Shown: positions 25,639-35,707, numbered from the stretch's first letter. The stretch: DNA of 54,145 bases from JAVBPE01 sp031549865 (GCA_031549865.1 JAVBPE010000020.1:1-54145), one strand, 5' to 3'. The notes: generated by a model from the sequence alone, not told the origin. Numbers and translations: made by a program.

Positions 25639-28600
25639 ATGAATAAAAAGTATACAAATATTAGAATTGGTTTAGCTTCTCCTGAAGAAATTCTTTCTTG
25701 GAGTCATGGTGAAGTTAAAAAACATGAAACAATTAACTACCGTACATTAAAACCAGAGCCAGATGGATTATTCTGTGAAAGAATTTTCGGTCCAATGAAG
25801 GATTATCAATGTGCATGTGGTAAATCAAAACGTAATGTTGATAAAGGCAAAATTTGTGAAAAATGTGGTGTTGAAATCACTGAAGCAAAGGTGCGCCGTG
25901 AAAGATTGGGACATATTAAACTTGCAAGCCCTGTAGTTCATACTTGGTTTTTAAGAAATAGTCCATCTCCACTTGCAACATTATTAGATATTAAAACAAA
26001 AGATTTAGAAGAAATAGTTTATTTAGCTTCATATATCGTTATAGATCCAGCAAAAACAGGACTTGCTCGTAAACAAGTTTTAACTGAAATGGAATATTCA
26101 ATGAATTATGAAAAATTCGGTTCTTCATTTGTCGCAATGACAGGAGCTGAAGCTGTTAAAAAATTACTTCAAGAAATAGATTTAGAAAAAGAAGCTCAAA
26201 TTTTACGTCGTAAATTGAAATCTTCTTCTAAACAACGTCGTGATAGAGTTATTAAAAGATTAGAGATAGTAGAATCATTCTTAGCTTCAAATAATAAGCC
26301 TGAATGGATGATTATTGAAACATTACCAGTTATTCCACCAGACTTACGTCCAATGGTTCAACTTGATGGTGGACGTTTCGCTACAACTGACTTAAATGAT
26401 TTATATCGTCGTATTTTAAATCGTAATAATCGTTTAAAACGTCAATATGAACAAAATGCTCCTCACTTAATCACTAAAAATGAAAAACGTATGCTTCAAG
26501 AAGCAGTTGATGCTTTAATTGATAATTCAAAACGTGGCAAAAAAGCTGTAGTTGAAAAGAATCATCATTTAAAAAGCTTATCAGATTTATTACGTGGTAA
26601 ACAAGGACGTTTCCGTCAAAACTTACTTGGAAAACGTGTTGACTATTCAGGACGTTCAGTTATCGTTGTTGGTCCATCTTTACAAATGTACCAATGCGGT
26701 ATTCCAAAAGAAATGGCATTAACTCTATTTAAACCATTCGTTATTAGAGAATTAATTAAAGATGGTTTTAGTATTTCAGCTGCAAAAAAAGTATGTGAAC
26801 ATCAAGAAGATGTAGTATGGGATATTTTAGAAGGTGTAATTCAAGAACATCCAGTTTTATTAAACCGTGCTCCTACATTACATAGACTTGGTATTCAAGC
26901 ATTTGAACCAGTATTAATTGAAGGAAAAGCAATTAGATTACATCCACTTGTTTGTACTCCATTTAATGCGGACTTTGACGGAGACCAAATGGCCGTTCAC
27001 GTTCCGCTATCACTTGAAGCGCAAGCAGAAGCAAGATTATTAATGATAGCTTCAAATAACATCTTAAACCCTAAAGATGGTAAACCTGTTGTTACTCCAT
27101 CACAAGACATGGTGCTTGGTAACTATTACCTTACTATGGAAAGAAAATTTATGGATTCTCAGCCATTAGAATATAATGAAGGACATTTCTATAAAGATTT
27201 TGATGAAGCATATCTTGCTTATAAAAATACAGAAATTACTCTACATACTCGTATATTTATTGACTATAGCTATCTACCACAAACAAAATTTGTTGGTGTA
27301 GATAACAAGAGCAAATACTTATATACAACTTTAGGTAAATTAATATTTAATGATATTTTACCAAAAGAATTCCCTTACTTAAATGAACCAACTGAAATTA
27401 ATCTAACAAAAGCTTTGCCAGCTAAATATTTTTTAGATACAGCTAGTAAGGCAAGTTATGATGAAATGATAGCTCGTGACGAAGTCTCTCCATTTAAGAA
27501 AAAATTCTTAGCGCGTATTATTACAGAAATATTTAAAAAGTATCAAATTACTGAAACTTCTAGAATGTTAGATAAACTAAAAGACTTAGGCTTCAAGTAT
27601 TCTACAATTTCAGGAATTACAATATCTGCAGCAGACGTACTTGACTATAAAGGTAAAGATGAACGTATTATTGCAGCTGATAAAAAAGTAGATGAAATTT
27701 TCGATTTATTTGAACAAGGTTTCTTAACAGATAAAGAACGTAAAAAATTAGTTGAAAAAGAATGGAACATCGCAAGAAGTGAAATTCAAGAAGGTTTATG
27801 GAAAGAATTATCAAATCAAAAGGACAATGCTATCTTTATGATGGCTGACTCTGGATCTCGTGGTAGTTCATCTAACTTCTCGCAATTAGCCGGAATGCGT
27901 GGACTAATGAATAATACTGCTGGGGACGTTATTGAAGTTCCAGTTAAAGCAAACTTCCGTGAAGGATTATCAGTATCTGAATTCTTTATTTCTACCCATG
28001 GTGCTCGTAAAGGTTCTACAGATACTGCCTTAAAAACAGCTGAATCAGGATATTTAACAAGACGTTTAGTTGACGTTTCTCAAGATGTTATTGTTTCTCA
28101 AAACGATTGTGGTACTTCAAAAGGGGTTTACTTAGAAGATATTTTAGGTGATGACCAAAAAGTAGTAGTTACTGTTTATGAAAGAGTTATTGGGCGCTAT
28201 GCTGCTGAAGATATTTATAACCCACAAACAGGTGAATTAATTGTTAAGAGAAATGCTTTAATAGATGAAGACACATCAGTAAATCTTGAAAAAGCTCAAA
28301 TTAAAAAGATTAAAATCCGTTCAAATCTTACATGTGACTCAAAGAGTGGCGTATGTATGAAATGTTATGGACGTAACTTAGCTACTAATGAAATAGTTGA
28401 AGTTGGAGAAGCAGTTGGTACAATTGCGGCTCAATCAATTGGTGAACCTGGTACACAATTAACGATGCGTACTTTCCATACCGGTGGGGTTGCCTCAACT
28501 GTTGATATAACTCAAGGGTTACCTCGTGTTCAAGAACTATTCGAAGCTCGTAAGCCAAAAGGTAAAACTACTTTAACTGAGATTGATGGAGTTGTATCTT

Positions 28601-29406
28601 CAATTGAAAGAACTAAAGTTGGAGTAGCCATAACTATTAACAACAAGGAAACAGAAGAAGAAAAAGTTTATACTGTTGAAGTAACTTCAGAATTATTAGT
28701 TAAAAAAGGCGATAAAGTTATCCGCGGTCAAAAATTGATTAAAGGATCTATTGCTCCAAAAGAATTATTAAGAATTAAAGATACCGAAGCTGTTCAAAAA
28801 TATATTGTTGAAGAAATTCAAAAAGTATATCGTTCTCAAGGTGTTGAAATTTCAGATAAACATATCGAAATTATTGTTCGTCAAATGATGAGAAAATTAA
28901 TCGTTGTTAATGAAGGTTCTACTAAGTTATTACCTGGTCGTGAAGTTTCAATTCAAGAATTTAACGAAGCTTGTAAAGAAGCATTTACTAATGGAGAAAC
29001 ACTTCCAACTGCAAAAGCATTATTACTAGGAATTACTAAGGCATCTTTATCATCAGAATCTTGGTTGTCAGCTTGTTCGTTCCAAGAAACTACAAGAATT
29101 TTAACTTCTGCGGCTATTAGAAGTAAAACAGATGAATTAATTGGATTAAAGGAAAATGTTATTATTGGTGGACTTATTCCTGCTGGAACAGGATTACTAG
29201 AAGATGATACATTTGAATGTGAACATTCACCTGAACCAACTTCATTTGAATTGACAAAAAAAGAAGCTAAAAATGCTTATCAAAATGAATTTAATTCAAA
29301 AGATGATTTAGATTTAGATGTTGAAGATACTGAAGAAAATGATGAAGTAATTTATGATGAAACTGAAGATGATTTGGATGATTTTTCAGAAGAAACAGAA
29401 GCATAA
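25639..29406 (+). CDS. rpoC: DNA-directed RNA polymerase beta' subunit
   Basis: A 1,255-residue beta' subunit. The N-terminal zinc site is CACGKSKRN...CEKCGVE (near 56-75), the catalytic magnesium loop is FNADFDGDQMAVH (near 440), the bridge/trigger region contains GARKGSTDTALKTA, and a second zinc site is CDSKSGVCMKCYGRN (near 900). The last 45 residues are a very acidic tail (DLDLDVEDTEENDE and similar), longer than in Bacillus. Strong AGGAGG before the ATG. Confidence 0.98.
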   Translation: MNKKYTNIRIGLASPEEILSWSHGEVKKHETINYRTLKPEPDGLFCERIFGPMKDYQCACGKSKRNVDKGKICEKCGVEITEAKVRRERLGHIKLASPVVHTWFLRNSPSPLATLLDIKTKDLEEIVYLASYIVIDPAKTGLARKQVLTEMEYSMNYEKFGSSFVAMTGAEAVKKLLQEIDLEKEAQILRRKLKSSSKQRRDRVIKRLEIVESFLASNNKPEWMIIETLPVIPPDLRPMVQLDGGRFATTDLNDLYRRILNRNNRLKRQYEQNAPHLITKNEKRMLQEAVDALIDNSKRGKKAVVEKNHHLKSLSDLLRGKQGRFRQNLLGKRVDYSGRSVIVVGPSLQMYQCGIPKEMALTLFKPFVIRELIKDGFSISAAKKVCEHQEDVVWDILEGVIQEHPVLLNRAPTLHRLGIQAFEPVLIEGKAIRLHPLVCTPFNADFDGDQMAVHVPLSLEAQAEARLLMIASNNILNPKDGKPVVTPSQDMVLGNYYLTMERKFMDSQPLEYNEGHFYKDFDEAYLAYKNTEITLHTRIFIDYSYLPQTKFVGVDNKSKYLYTTLGKLIFNDILPKEFPYLNEPTEINLTKALPAKYFLDTASKASYDEMIARDEVSPFKKKFLARIITEIFKKYQITETSRMLDKLKDLGFKYSTISGITISAADVLDYKGKDERIIAADKKVDEIFDLFEQGFLTDKERKKLVEKEWNIARSEIQEGLWKELSNQKDNAIFMMADSGSRGSSSNFSQLAGMRGLMNNTAGDVIEVPVKANFREGLSVSEFFISTHGARKGSTDTALKTAESGYLTRRLVDVSQDVIVSQNDCGTSKGVYLEDILGDDQKVVVTVYERVIGRYAAEDIYNPQTGELIVKRNALIDEDTSVNLEKAQIKKIKIRSNLTCDSKSGVCMKCYGRNLATNEIVEVGEAVGTIAAQSIGEPGTQLTMRTFHTGGVASTVDITQGLPRVQELFEARKPKGKTTLTEIDGVVSSIERTKVGVAITINNKETEEEKVYTVEVTSELLVKKGDKVIRGQKLIKGSIAPKELLRIKDTEAVQKYIVEEIQKVYRSQGVEISDKHIEIIVRQMMRKLIVVNEGSTKLLPGREVSIQEFNEACKEAFTNGETLPTAKALLLGITKASLSSESWLSACSFQETTRILTSAAIRSKTDELIGLKENVIIGGLIPAGTGLLEDDTFECEHSPEPTSFELTKKEAKNAYQNEFNSKDDLDLDVEDTEENDEVIYDETEDDLDDFSEETEA

Positions 29407-29417
29407 TTAAATAAAAT

Positions 29418-29449
29418 AAGGATGGTTTTATAAAAACCCTCCTTTTTGT
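29418..29449 (+). terminator. terminator after rpoBC
   Basis: AAGGATGGTTTT pairs imperfectly with AAACCCTCCTT around ATAA, followed by TTTTTG, starting 12 bases after the rpoC stop. Confidence 0.75.
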
Positions 29450-29491
29450 TTAAAAAAAATCAATAAAATGCATTTTTTTAATTTTTTGTAT

Positions 29492-29520
29492 TTGTATATA
29501 GAAAAAAAATATGTTACAAT
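29492..29520 (+). promoter_or_regulatory. promoter of the Sel1-repeat gene
   Basis: TTGTAT at 29492-29497, 17-base spacer, TACAAT at 29515-29520. Confidence 0.6.
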
Positions 29521-29552
29521 AAATAATAAGAGAAGAAGGAAGGTATTTGTAT

Positions 29553-30734
29553 ATGGCAAAATTAGACAACACAGTTATAAGTGAACAAGCTAAATTAGCA
29601 GAAGAGTTCTTTAATGCAAAAGAATATGCCAAAGCCTTTGAAATCTACAAACAACTTGCAGATCAAGGCGATATGAATGCTCAATTTAATGTAGGAATGT
29701 GCTATTACAAGGGCGAAGGCACACGTCAAGATTATTCCCAAGCTTTTGATTGGTTTTCACGTTCGTCAATGCAAGGGCAAAAAGATGCTCAATATTTCCT
29801 TGGAATTTGCTATGAAAATGGTCAAGGTGTTGCAAAAGATAGACAACAAGCATCATTATGGTATACTACTGCTGCAAAATTGGGACAAGTTCAAGCTGAA
29901 TATAGATTAGGGACGTTTTATGCTTCTGGTGGTGATGGTATTGATAAAGATCCATGCCAAGCAGTATTTTGGTTTACAAAAGCTGCAAGAGAAGGTCATT
30001 TAGATTCACAATATCGTTTAGCATATTGTTATGAAAAAGGTGAAGGTATTATGCAAGATCTTCATCAAGCTGTTTTATGGTTTACAAAAGCTGCTGAAGC
30101 TGGTAATACTGAAGCTCAAAACCGTTTAGGATACTATTATGCCAATGGTAAAGGTGTACCTCGTAACTTAATTCAAGCTATTCAATGGTTTGAAATGGCT
30201 GCTAATGGTGGTAATGTTGAGGCTCAATGTAAACTAGGTAACCGTTACTTTAATGGTGAAGGTATTCCAAAGAGTATCCGACAAGCAATTTATTGGTGGA
30301 TTAAAGCTGCCTCAAATAATAATTTCGAAGCACAATGTAATTTAGGTTCTTGTTACTTCAATGGTACTGGAGTAGTAAAAAATGTTACTCAAGCTATCCA
30401 ATGGTGGACTAAAGCTGCAGATTATAATTATATTCCAGCTCAAAAATTACTTGGAAACTGTTATGCTAAAGGTACTGAAGGAATTCATGCAGATATGAGT
30501 TTAGCTAAATTCTGGTGGGAAAAAGCTGCTGAACTTGGTGATACTGAAGCTCAATGTAAAGTTGCAGAATGTTATATTTCTGGACAAGGTGTTCAATTTC
30601 CTGATGTTCAAAAGGGATATGACTGGTATGCTCAAGCAGCGAAACGCGGTTATGTAAAAGCTCAAAATGAACTAAAAAACTTTAAAAAGAATGTTTTTGG
30701 TAAATTAGCATATAAAAAAGAAAAAGAAAAATAA
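29553..30734 (+). CDS. Sel1-like (TPR-type) repeat protein
   Basis: A 393-residue protein built almost entirely from about ten 36-residue Sel1-like repeats. Units carry A-[Q/E]-x2-L-G-x2-[Y/C] and G-x-G-x6-[Q/R]-A-x2-W-[F/W]-x-K-A-A, for example QFNVGMCYYKGEG and AVLWFTKAAEAG. Sel1 proteins form superhelical scaffolds that bind partner proteins. There is no signal peptide or membrane helix, so it is probably cytoplasmic. The partner is unknown. The ATG at 29553 has AAGGAAGG upstream; the in-frame TTG at 29547 is unlikely. It sits between rpoC and the str operon, where Bacillus has the L7Ae-like rplGB/ybxF. Confidence 0.9.
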   Translation: MAKLDNTVISEQAKLAEEFFNAKEYAKAFEIYKQLADQGDMNAQFNVGMCYYKGEGTRQDYSQAFDWFSRSSMQGQKDAQYFLGICYENGQGVAKDRQQASLWYTTAAKLGQVQAEYRLGTFYASGGDGIDKDPCQAVFWFTKAAREGHLDSQYRLAYCYEKGEGIMQDLHQAVLWFTKAAEAGNTEAQNRLGYYYANGKGVPRNLIQAIQWFEMAANGGNVEAQCKLGNRYFNGEGIPKSIRQAIYWWIKAASNNNFEAQCNLGSCYFNGTGVVKNVTQAIQWWTKAADYNYIPAQKLLGNCYAKGTEGIHADMSLAKFWWEKAAELGDTEAQCKVAECYISGQGVQFPDVQKGYDWYAQAAKRGYVKAQNELKNFKKNVFGKLAYKKEKEK

Positions 30735-30735
30735 A

Positions 30736-30757
30736 AACAGCTTGAGCTGTTTTTTTA
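30736..30757 (+). terminator. terminator after the Sel1-repeat gene
   Basis: AAACAGCT and AGCTGTTT pair around TG, followed by a T-run. Eight bases further on lies the 3' end of the convergent tRNA gene. Confidence 0.8.
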
Positions 30758-30764
30758 TTTGTTA

Positions 30765-30839
30765 TGGCAGTTACGGGCGGATTCGAACCGCCGTTGAGGC
30801 CTTAGGAGGGCCTTGTAATATCCTCTATACTACGCAACC
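30765..30839 (-). tRNA. tRNA-Arg (anticodon CCU)
   Basis: Read on the minus strand the gene starts GGTTGCG and ends in an encoded CCA. The acceptor stem is GGTTGCG with CGTAACT (two wobbles), the discriminator is G. The anticodon stem AGGCC/GGCCT holds the loop CTCCTAA, giving anticodon CCU, which reads AGG. The T-arm GGCGG-TTCGAAT-CCGCC is perfect. The D-arm is short. A minus-strand promoter lies just upstream. Confidence 0.93.
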
Positions 30840-30849
30840 ATGCTTATTC

Positions 30850-30878
30850 ATTATAACAAAAGGCATATTTCTTTTCAA
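30850..30878 (-). promoter_or_regulatory. promoter of tRNA-Arg
   Basis: On the minus strand TTGAAA (30878-30873), 17-base spacer, TATAAT (30855-30850), ending 10 bases before the mature tRNA 5' end. Confidence 0.75.
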
Positions 30879-30879
30879 G

Positions 30880-31094
30880 ATTTTGTTTTAAAATGCATAA
30901 AAACACCGTTTTTGTGAAACACTAAACGACGTGTGCTAATATTATTTAATAAAATATTACAAAAAAGATAAAAATGCATAAAAAACAAAAAAAACATACT
31001 TGTTGATTTTATGCCATTTTATCAACCCACTTTAATCGGTGTATCTTATAGTTACAAGAAAATTAAAAAAAATAAAAAAAAACTGTTTTTTTTC
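30880..31094. other. AT-rich spacer between the tRNA promoter and the str promoter
   Basis: I see no coding frame here. It holds two copies of AAATGCATAAAAA (near 30891 and 30968), an inverted repeat GTTGAT...ATCAAC near 31003-31027 that could be an operator, and poly-A tracts near 31060-31083 just ahead of the str promoter that may act as an UP-like element. None of these can be assigned with confidence. Confidence 0.4.
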
Positions 31095-31122
31095 TTGACT
31101 TCAAGATATACTATGATATAAT
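31095..31122 (+). promoter_or_regulatory. promoter of the str operon
   Basis: TTGACT at 31095-31100, 16-base spacer, extended -10 TGATATAAT with TATAAT at 31117-31122. A small hairpin with a GAAA loop (ATATCAT/ATGATA) near 31175-31192 lies just before the rpsL ribosome-binding site. Confidence 0.8.
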
Positions 31123-31207
31123 CATACTGCTGTTAAAAAATTGTGCATTTAATAATTATATTAAATCAAATCATATATCATGAAAATGATAGAAAGGAGA
31201 TATTGAT

Positions 31208-31630
31208 ATGCCAACAATTGAACAATTAGTACGTAAAGGTAGACAAGACAAAGTAACTAAATCAAAATCACCAAGCTTAGGTGTAGGTTTCAATACTTTA
31301 CAAAAACGTTATACTTCAATCGCATCACCACAAAAACGTGGAGTTTGTACACGTGTTACAACAATGACACCAAAGAAACCAAACTCAGCATTACGTAAAT
31401 ATGCGCGTGTGCGTTTAACAAATGGAATCGAAGTAACTGCTTATATTCCAGGTGTAGGACATAGTTTACAAGAACATAGTACTGTATTAATTCGTGGTGG
31501 ACGTGTTAAAGACCTTCCAGGGGTACGTTACCATATTATACGCGGTGCTTTAGATACAACAGGTGTTGCTAACCGTATGCAAAGCCGTTCTAAATACGGA
31601 GCTAAAAAAGCAAAAGCTAAAAAGAAATAA
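31208..31630 (+). CDS. rpsL: 30S ribosomal protein uS12
   Basis: S12 of 140 residues with the decoding-site block RGVCTRVTTMTPKKPNSALRK and HSLQEHSTVLIRGGRVKDLPGVRYH. Lysine in TPKKPNS is at the classical streptomycin position, so the sequence looks wild type. First gene of the str operon; ribosome-binding site AAGGAG. Confidence 0.98.
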   Translation: MPTIEQLVRKGRQDKVTKSKSPSLGVGFNTLQKRYTSIASPQKRGVCTRVTTMTPKKPNSALRKYARVRLTNGIEVTAYIPGVGHSLQEHSTVLIRGGRVKDLPGVRYHIIRGALDTTGVANRMQSRSKYGAKKAKAKKK

Positions 31631-31658
31631 TATCATAAGATAGAAGGAGGAATCGATC

Positions 31659-32129
31659 ATGCCTCGTAAAGGTCATATAGTAAAAAGAGATGTACTTCCA
31701 GATCCAATTTATAACTCAAAAATTGTTACTAGAACAATTAATGCAGTTATGTTAGACGGTAAAAAAGGTACAGCACAAGGAATTATATACAACGCATTTG
31801 ACATAGTTAAAGAAACTACTGGTCAAGATGCATTAGAAGTATTTAATAAGGCATTAGAAAACATTATGCCTGTATTAGAAGTTAGAAGCCGCCGTATCGG
31901 TGGTCAAAACTATCAAGTACCAGTTGAAGTTAGAGCCGAAAGAAAACAAACTTTAGGTTTAAGATGGTTAGTTAAATATGCTCGTCTTAGAAATGATAAA
32001 ACTATGGATGTTAAATTAGCTAAAGAAATTATGGATGCTGCCAATGGTTTAGGTGGTGCTTGTAAGAAACGCGACGACACACATAGAATGGCAGAAGCTA
32101 ACAAAGCATTTGCTCATTATCGTTGGTAA
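31659..32129 (+). CDS. rpsG: 30S ribosomal protein uS7
   Basis: S7 of 156 residues: MPRKGHIVKRDVLPDPIYNSK at the start, then EVRSRRIGGQNYQVPVEV and the C-terminal MAEANKAFAHYRW. It nucleates the 30S head. Strong AAGGAGG; fusA follows after 12 bases. Confidence 0.98.
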   Translation: MPRKGHIVKRDVLPDPIYNSKIVTRTINAVMLDGKKGTAQGIIYNAFDIVKETTGQDALEVFNKALENIMPVLEVRSRRIGGQNYQVPVEVRAERKQTLGLRWLVKYARLRNDKTMDVKLAKEIMDAANGLGGACKKRDDTHRMAEANKAFAHYRW

Positions 32130-32141
32130 GGAGAAATATTT

Positions 32142-34208
32142 ATGCCAAGAGAGTTTACATTACATAATACTCGTAATATCGGTATCATGGCTCATATTGA
32201 TGCTGGTAAGACGACTACAACAGAACGTATCTTATTTCATACTAAGAAAATCCATAAAATTGGAGAAACTCATGATGGAGCTTCTACAATGGATTTCATG
32301 GAACAAGAAAAAGAACGCGGAATCACAATTTCATCTGCAGCAACAACTGCAATTTGGAAAGGTTACCGTGTAAACATCATTGATACTCCAGGGCACGTAG
32401 ATTTTACAGTAGAAGTAAGTCGTTCATTACGTGTACTTGACGGTGCTGTAACAGTACTTGATGGTCAAGCTGGTGTTGAACCTCAAACAGAAACTGTTTG
32501 GCGTCAAGCTACAGATTATAATGTACCACGTATTGTATTCGTTAATAAAATGGATAAGACTGGTGCAGATTTCCAATATTCAGTTGGTACTATTCACGAT
32601 CGTTTAGGAGCAGTTGCTGCAGCGATTCAATGGCCAATTGGTGCTGAAGATCAATTTAAAGGACATGTTGACTTAATCACAATGAAATCATATATCTATG
32701 ATGGAACTGCTGATGAAGGAAATGTTGAAGGTGAATGTCCTGCTGATTTAGTTGATATTTGTCTTGAAAAAAGAGAATTATTAATTGATACATTATCAAA
32801 CTTTGATGATGAATTAGCTATGCTTTATCTTGAAGGTGAAGAAATATCTAATGACATGATTAAAGCTGTAATACGTAAAGCTACATTAAAAGTAGAATTC
32901 TTCCCTGTATTATGCGGATCTGCATTTAAAAATATGGGTGTTAAGAGAATGCTTGATGCAGTAATCGATTACCTTCCTTCTCCACTTGATGTTGCTGACA
33001 TTATTGGTCACACAACTGATGGTGATGAAGTAATTATTAAACCAGAAGATAGCGCTGATTTTGCTGCCTTAGCATTCAAAGTAGTTACTGACCCATTTAT
33101 TGGAAAATTAACATACTTCCGTGTATATGCAGGTAGTATGACTTCAGGATCTTATGTGCTTAATGCTACAAAGAACACTAAAGAACGTTTAGGACGTATC
33201 ATGCAAATGCATGCTAACCATCGTGAAGAAATTAAAGAAGTTTATACTGGTGATATCGCTGCTGCAGTTGGTTTCAAATCAACTACTACAGGTGATACAT
33301 TAACAGTTGAAAAAGGCGATTTAATTTTAGAAAAGATGGTATTCCCTGAACCAGTTATTAGCGTTGCTGTTGAACCAAAAACTAAAGCAGACCAAGACAA
33401 AATGACTACTGCTTTATTGAAATTAGCTGAAGAAGATCCAACTTTCCGTACATATACTGACTCTGAAACTGGACAAACTATTATCGCTGGTATGGGTGAA
33501 TTACACCTTGATATCATCGTTGATCGTATGAAAAGAGAATTTAACGTTGCTGCAAACGTAGGTAACCCACAAGTTTCCTACCGTGAAACAATCACAGTTG
33601 CATCAGATGTTGAAGGAAAATTCGTTCGTCAATCTGGTGGACGTGGACAATATGGGCATGTTTGGATTAAATTCGAACCAAATCCTGAAAAAGGATATGA
33701 ATTCGTTGACGCTGTAGTTGGAGGGACTGTTCCTCGTGAATACATTGGCGTAGTTGATAAAGGATTACAAGAATCACTTCCTGGTGGAGTATTAGCTGGT
33801 TATCCATTAATTGATATTAAATGTACATTATTTGATGGATCTTACCATGAAGTAGACTCATCAGAAATGGCGTTTAAAGTTGCTGCATCGATGGCATTAA
33901 AGAATATGAAAGATAAATGTAAACCAATATTATTAGAACCAATTATGTGCGTAGACGTAATTGTTGCTGAAGAATATATGGGTAACGTTATCGGTGACTT
34001 AACTTCTCGTCGTGGACGTTTAGAAAGTCAAGAACCACGTGGAAATGCAATAAACATTCGTGCTTTTGTTCCACTTGCTGAAATGTCAGGTTATGCTACT
34101 GCATTACGTTCAAATACACAAGGTCGCGGAACATTTATGATGCAAATGCACCATTATGAAGCTTGCCCACGCAATATTCAAGAAGATATTTGCAAAAGCA
34201 GATCATAA
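32142..34208 (+). CDS. fusA: elongation factor G
   Basis: EF-G of 688 residues catalysing ribosomal translocation. GTPase motifs are AHIDAGKTT (G1), RGITISSA (switch 1), DTPGHVDF (G3) and NKMD (G4). Domain IV includes SGGRGQYGHVWI and the domain V end is present. Length is typical. Ribosome-binding site AAGGAG; third gene of the operon. Confidence 0.98.
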   Translation: MPREFTLHNTRNIGIMAHIDAGKTTTTERILFHTKKIHKIGETHDGASTMDFMEQEKERGITISSAATTAIWKGYRVNIIDTPGHVDFTVEVSRSLRVLDGAVTVLDGQAGVEPQTETVWRQATDYNVPRIVFVNKMDKTGADFQYSVGTIHDRLGAVAAAIQWPIGAEDQFKGHVDLITMKSYIYDGTADEGNVEGECPADLVDICLEKRELLIDTLSNFDDELAMLYLEGEEISNDMIKAVIRKATLKVEFFPVLCGSAFKNMGVKRMLDAVIDYLPSPLDVADIIGHTTDGDEVIIKPEDSADFAALAFKVVTDPFIGKLTYFRVYAGSMTSGSYVLNATKNTKERLGRIMQMHANHREEIKEVYTGDIAAAVGFKSTTTGDTLTVEKGDLILEKMVFPEPVISVAVEPKTKADQDKMTTALLKLAEEDPTFRTYTDSETGQTIIAGMGELHLDIIVDRMKREFNVAANVGNPQVSYRETITVASDVEGKFVRQSGGRGQYGHVWIKFEPNPEKGYEFVDAVVGGTVPREYIGVVDKGLQESLPGGVLAGYPLIDIKCTLFDGSYHEVDSSEMAFKVAASMALKNMKDKCKPILLEPIMCVDVIVAEEYMGNVIGDLTSRRGRLESQEPRGNAINIRAFVPLAEMSGYATALRSNTQGRGTFMMQMHHYEACPRNIQEDICKSRS

Positions 34209-34312
34209 TTAACAAAAAAGAGGTTTTCTCTTGATTTTCCTTGCCAAATAATATAAAATATTGATGGTAAATAAATCAAGAATAATTATAAAAATCAGGA
34301 GGACCATTTAAA

Positions 34313-35500
34313 ATGGCAAAGGAAAAATTTGTACGTACAAAACCACATGTTAACATTGGTACAATTGGTCACGTTGACCATGGTAAAACTACTTTAACTG
34401 CAGCTATTACTGCTGTATTAGCTAAAAAAGGTTTAGCTAAAGCTAGAGCATATGACCAAATCGACGGTGCACCAGAAGAAAGAGAACGTGGTATTACTAT
34501 CAATACATCACACGTTGAATATGAAACAGAAGCTCGTCACTATGCGCACGTAGACTGCCCAGGACATGCTGACTATGTAAAAAATATGATCACAGGTGCT
34601 GCTCAAATGGACGGTGGTATTTTAGTTATCGCTTCTACAGACGGACCTATGGCTCAAACTCGTGAACACATCTTACTTGCTCGTCAAGTTGGAGTTCCAA
34701 GATTAGTAGTATTCTTAAATAAATGCGACATCGTTGAAGATGAAGAATTAATTGACTTAGTTGAAATGGAAACTCGTGAATTATTAAGCGAATATGAATT
34801 CCCTGGTGATGATATTCCTGTAATCCGTGGTTCTGCTTTAAAAGCTTTAGAAGGAGATCCTGTTTGGGTTGCTAAAGTTGAAGAATTAATGGCTGAAGTT
34901 GATGCTTATATTCCAACTCCTGAACGTGCAGTTGATAAACCATTCTTAATGCCAATTGAAGACGTATTCACAATCACTGGACGTGGTACAGTTGTTACTG
35001 GACGTGTTGAACGTGGACAAGTAAAAACTGGTGATACAGTTGAAATCATCGGTATCAAAGATACTATTTCATCAGTAGTAACTGGTGTTGAAATGTTCCG
35101 TAAATTATTAGACTATGCTGAAGCTGGAGATAACGTTGGTATCTTATTACGTGGTATTTCACGTGAACAAGTACAACGTGGTCAAGTATTAGCTAAACCT
35201 AAATCAGTTGCTCCACACAGCAAATTTACTGCTCAAGTTTACGTACTTTCTAAAGAAGAAGGCGGACGTCATACTCCATTCTTCTCTAACTATCGTCCTC
35301 AATTCTATTTCCGTACTACAGACGTAACAGGTATTATATCTTTACAAGCTGGTACAGAAATGGTTATGCCTGGAGATAACACAGTAATGATCGTTGAATT
35401 AATTCACCCAATTGCTATCGAACAAGGAACTAAGTTCTCTATCCGTGAAGGTGGACGTACTGTTGGTGCTGGTTCAGTAGTTGACATTCTTTCTGAATAA
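34313..35500 (+). CDS. tuf: elongation factor Tu
   Basis: EF-Tu of 395 residues with GHVDHGKTT (G1), RGITINTSHVEYE (switch 1), DCPGHADY (G3) and NKCD (G4), and domain 2/3 blocks such as GRGTVVTGRVERG. It delivers aminoacyl-tRNA to the ribosome. AGGAGG precedes the ATG. The 104-base gap after fusA holds a weak hairpin (AAGAGG/CTCTT) and a possible extra promoter (TTGATT at 34231, TAAAAT at 34254), so tuf may be made both from the str promoter and on its own. Confidence 0.99.
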   Translation: MAKEKFVRTKPHVNIGTIGHVDHGKTTLTAAITAVLAKKGLAKARAYDQIDGAPEERERGITINTSHVEYETEARHYAHVDCPGHADYVKNMITGAAQMDGGILVIASTDGPMAQTREHILLARQVGVPRLVVFLNKCDIVEDEELIDLVEMETRELLSEYEFPGDDIPVIRGSALKALEGDPVWVAKVEELMAEVDAYIPTPERAVDKPFLMPIEDVFTITGRGTVVTGRVERGQVKTGDTVEIIGIKDTISSVVTGVEMFRKLLDYAEAGDNVGILLRGISREQVQRGQVLAKPKSVAPHSKFTAQVYVLSKEEGGRHTPFFSNYRPQFYFRTTDVTGIISLQAGTEMVMPGDNTVMIVELIHPIAIEQGTKFSIREGGRTVGAGSVVDILSE

Positions 35501-35509
35501 TTTAAATTA

Positions 35510-35536
35510 AAGGATTCCTTAGGGAATTCTTTTTTT
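35510..35536 (+). terminator. terminator of the str operon
   Basis: AAGGATTCC pairs with GGAATTCTT (one wobble) around TTAG, followed by seven T. Confidence 0.8.
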
Positions 35537-35707
35537 CTATAAATTAGTATTTGTTCTGCTCTTTTACCTAATTTATTTATTATAAAATTTGAAATTAATA
35601 TAACAAGAATTAAAAAATATAATAATATAGTTTATTTGTTTTCTAAATTAATAATTTATGATAAGATTAATATAGTTAATAAATAGTAACGATTAAGAGG
35701 TATGATT

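Noticed and set aside
30765..31094. Mobile element or phage attachment at the tRNA-Arg gene
   Set aside because: No integrase, transposase or duplicated tRNA end is visible in the window.
32053..32373. Second-frame open reading frame across the rpsG-fusA junction
   Set aside because: Shadow of two ribosomal core genes in another frame.
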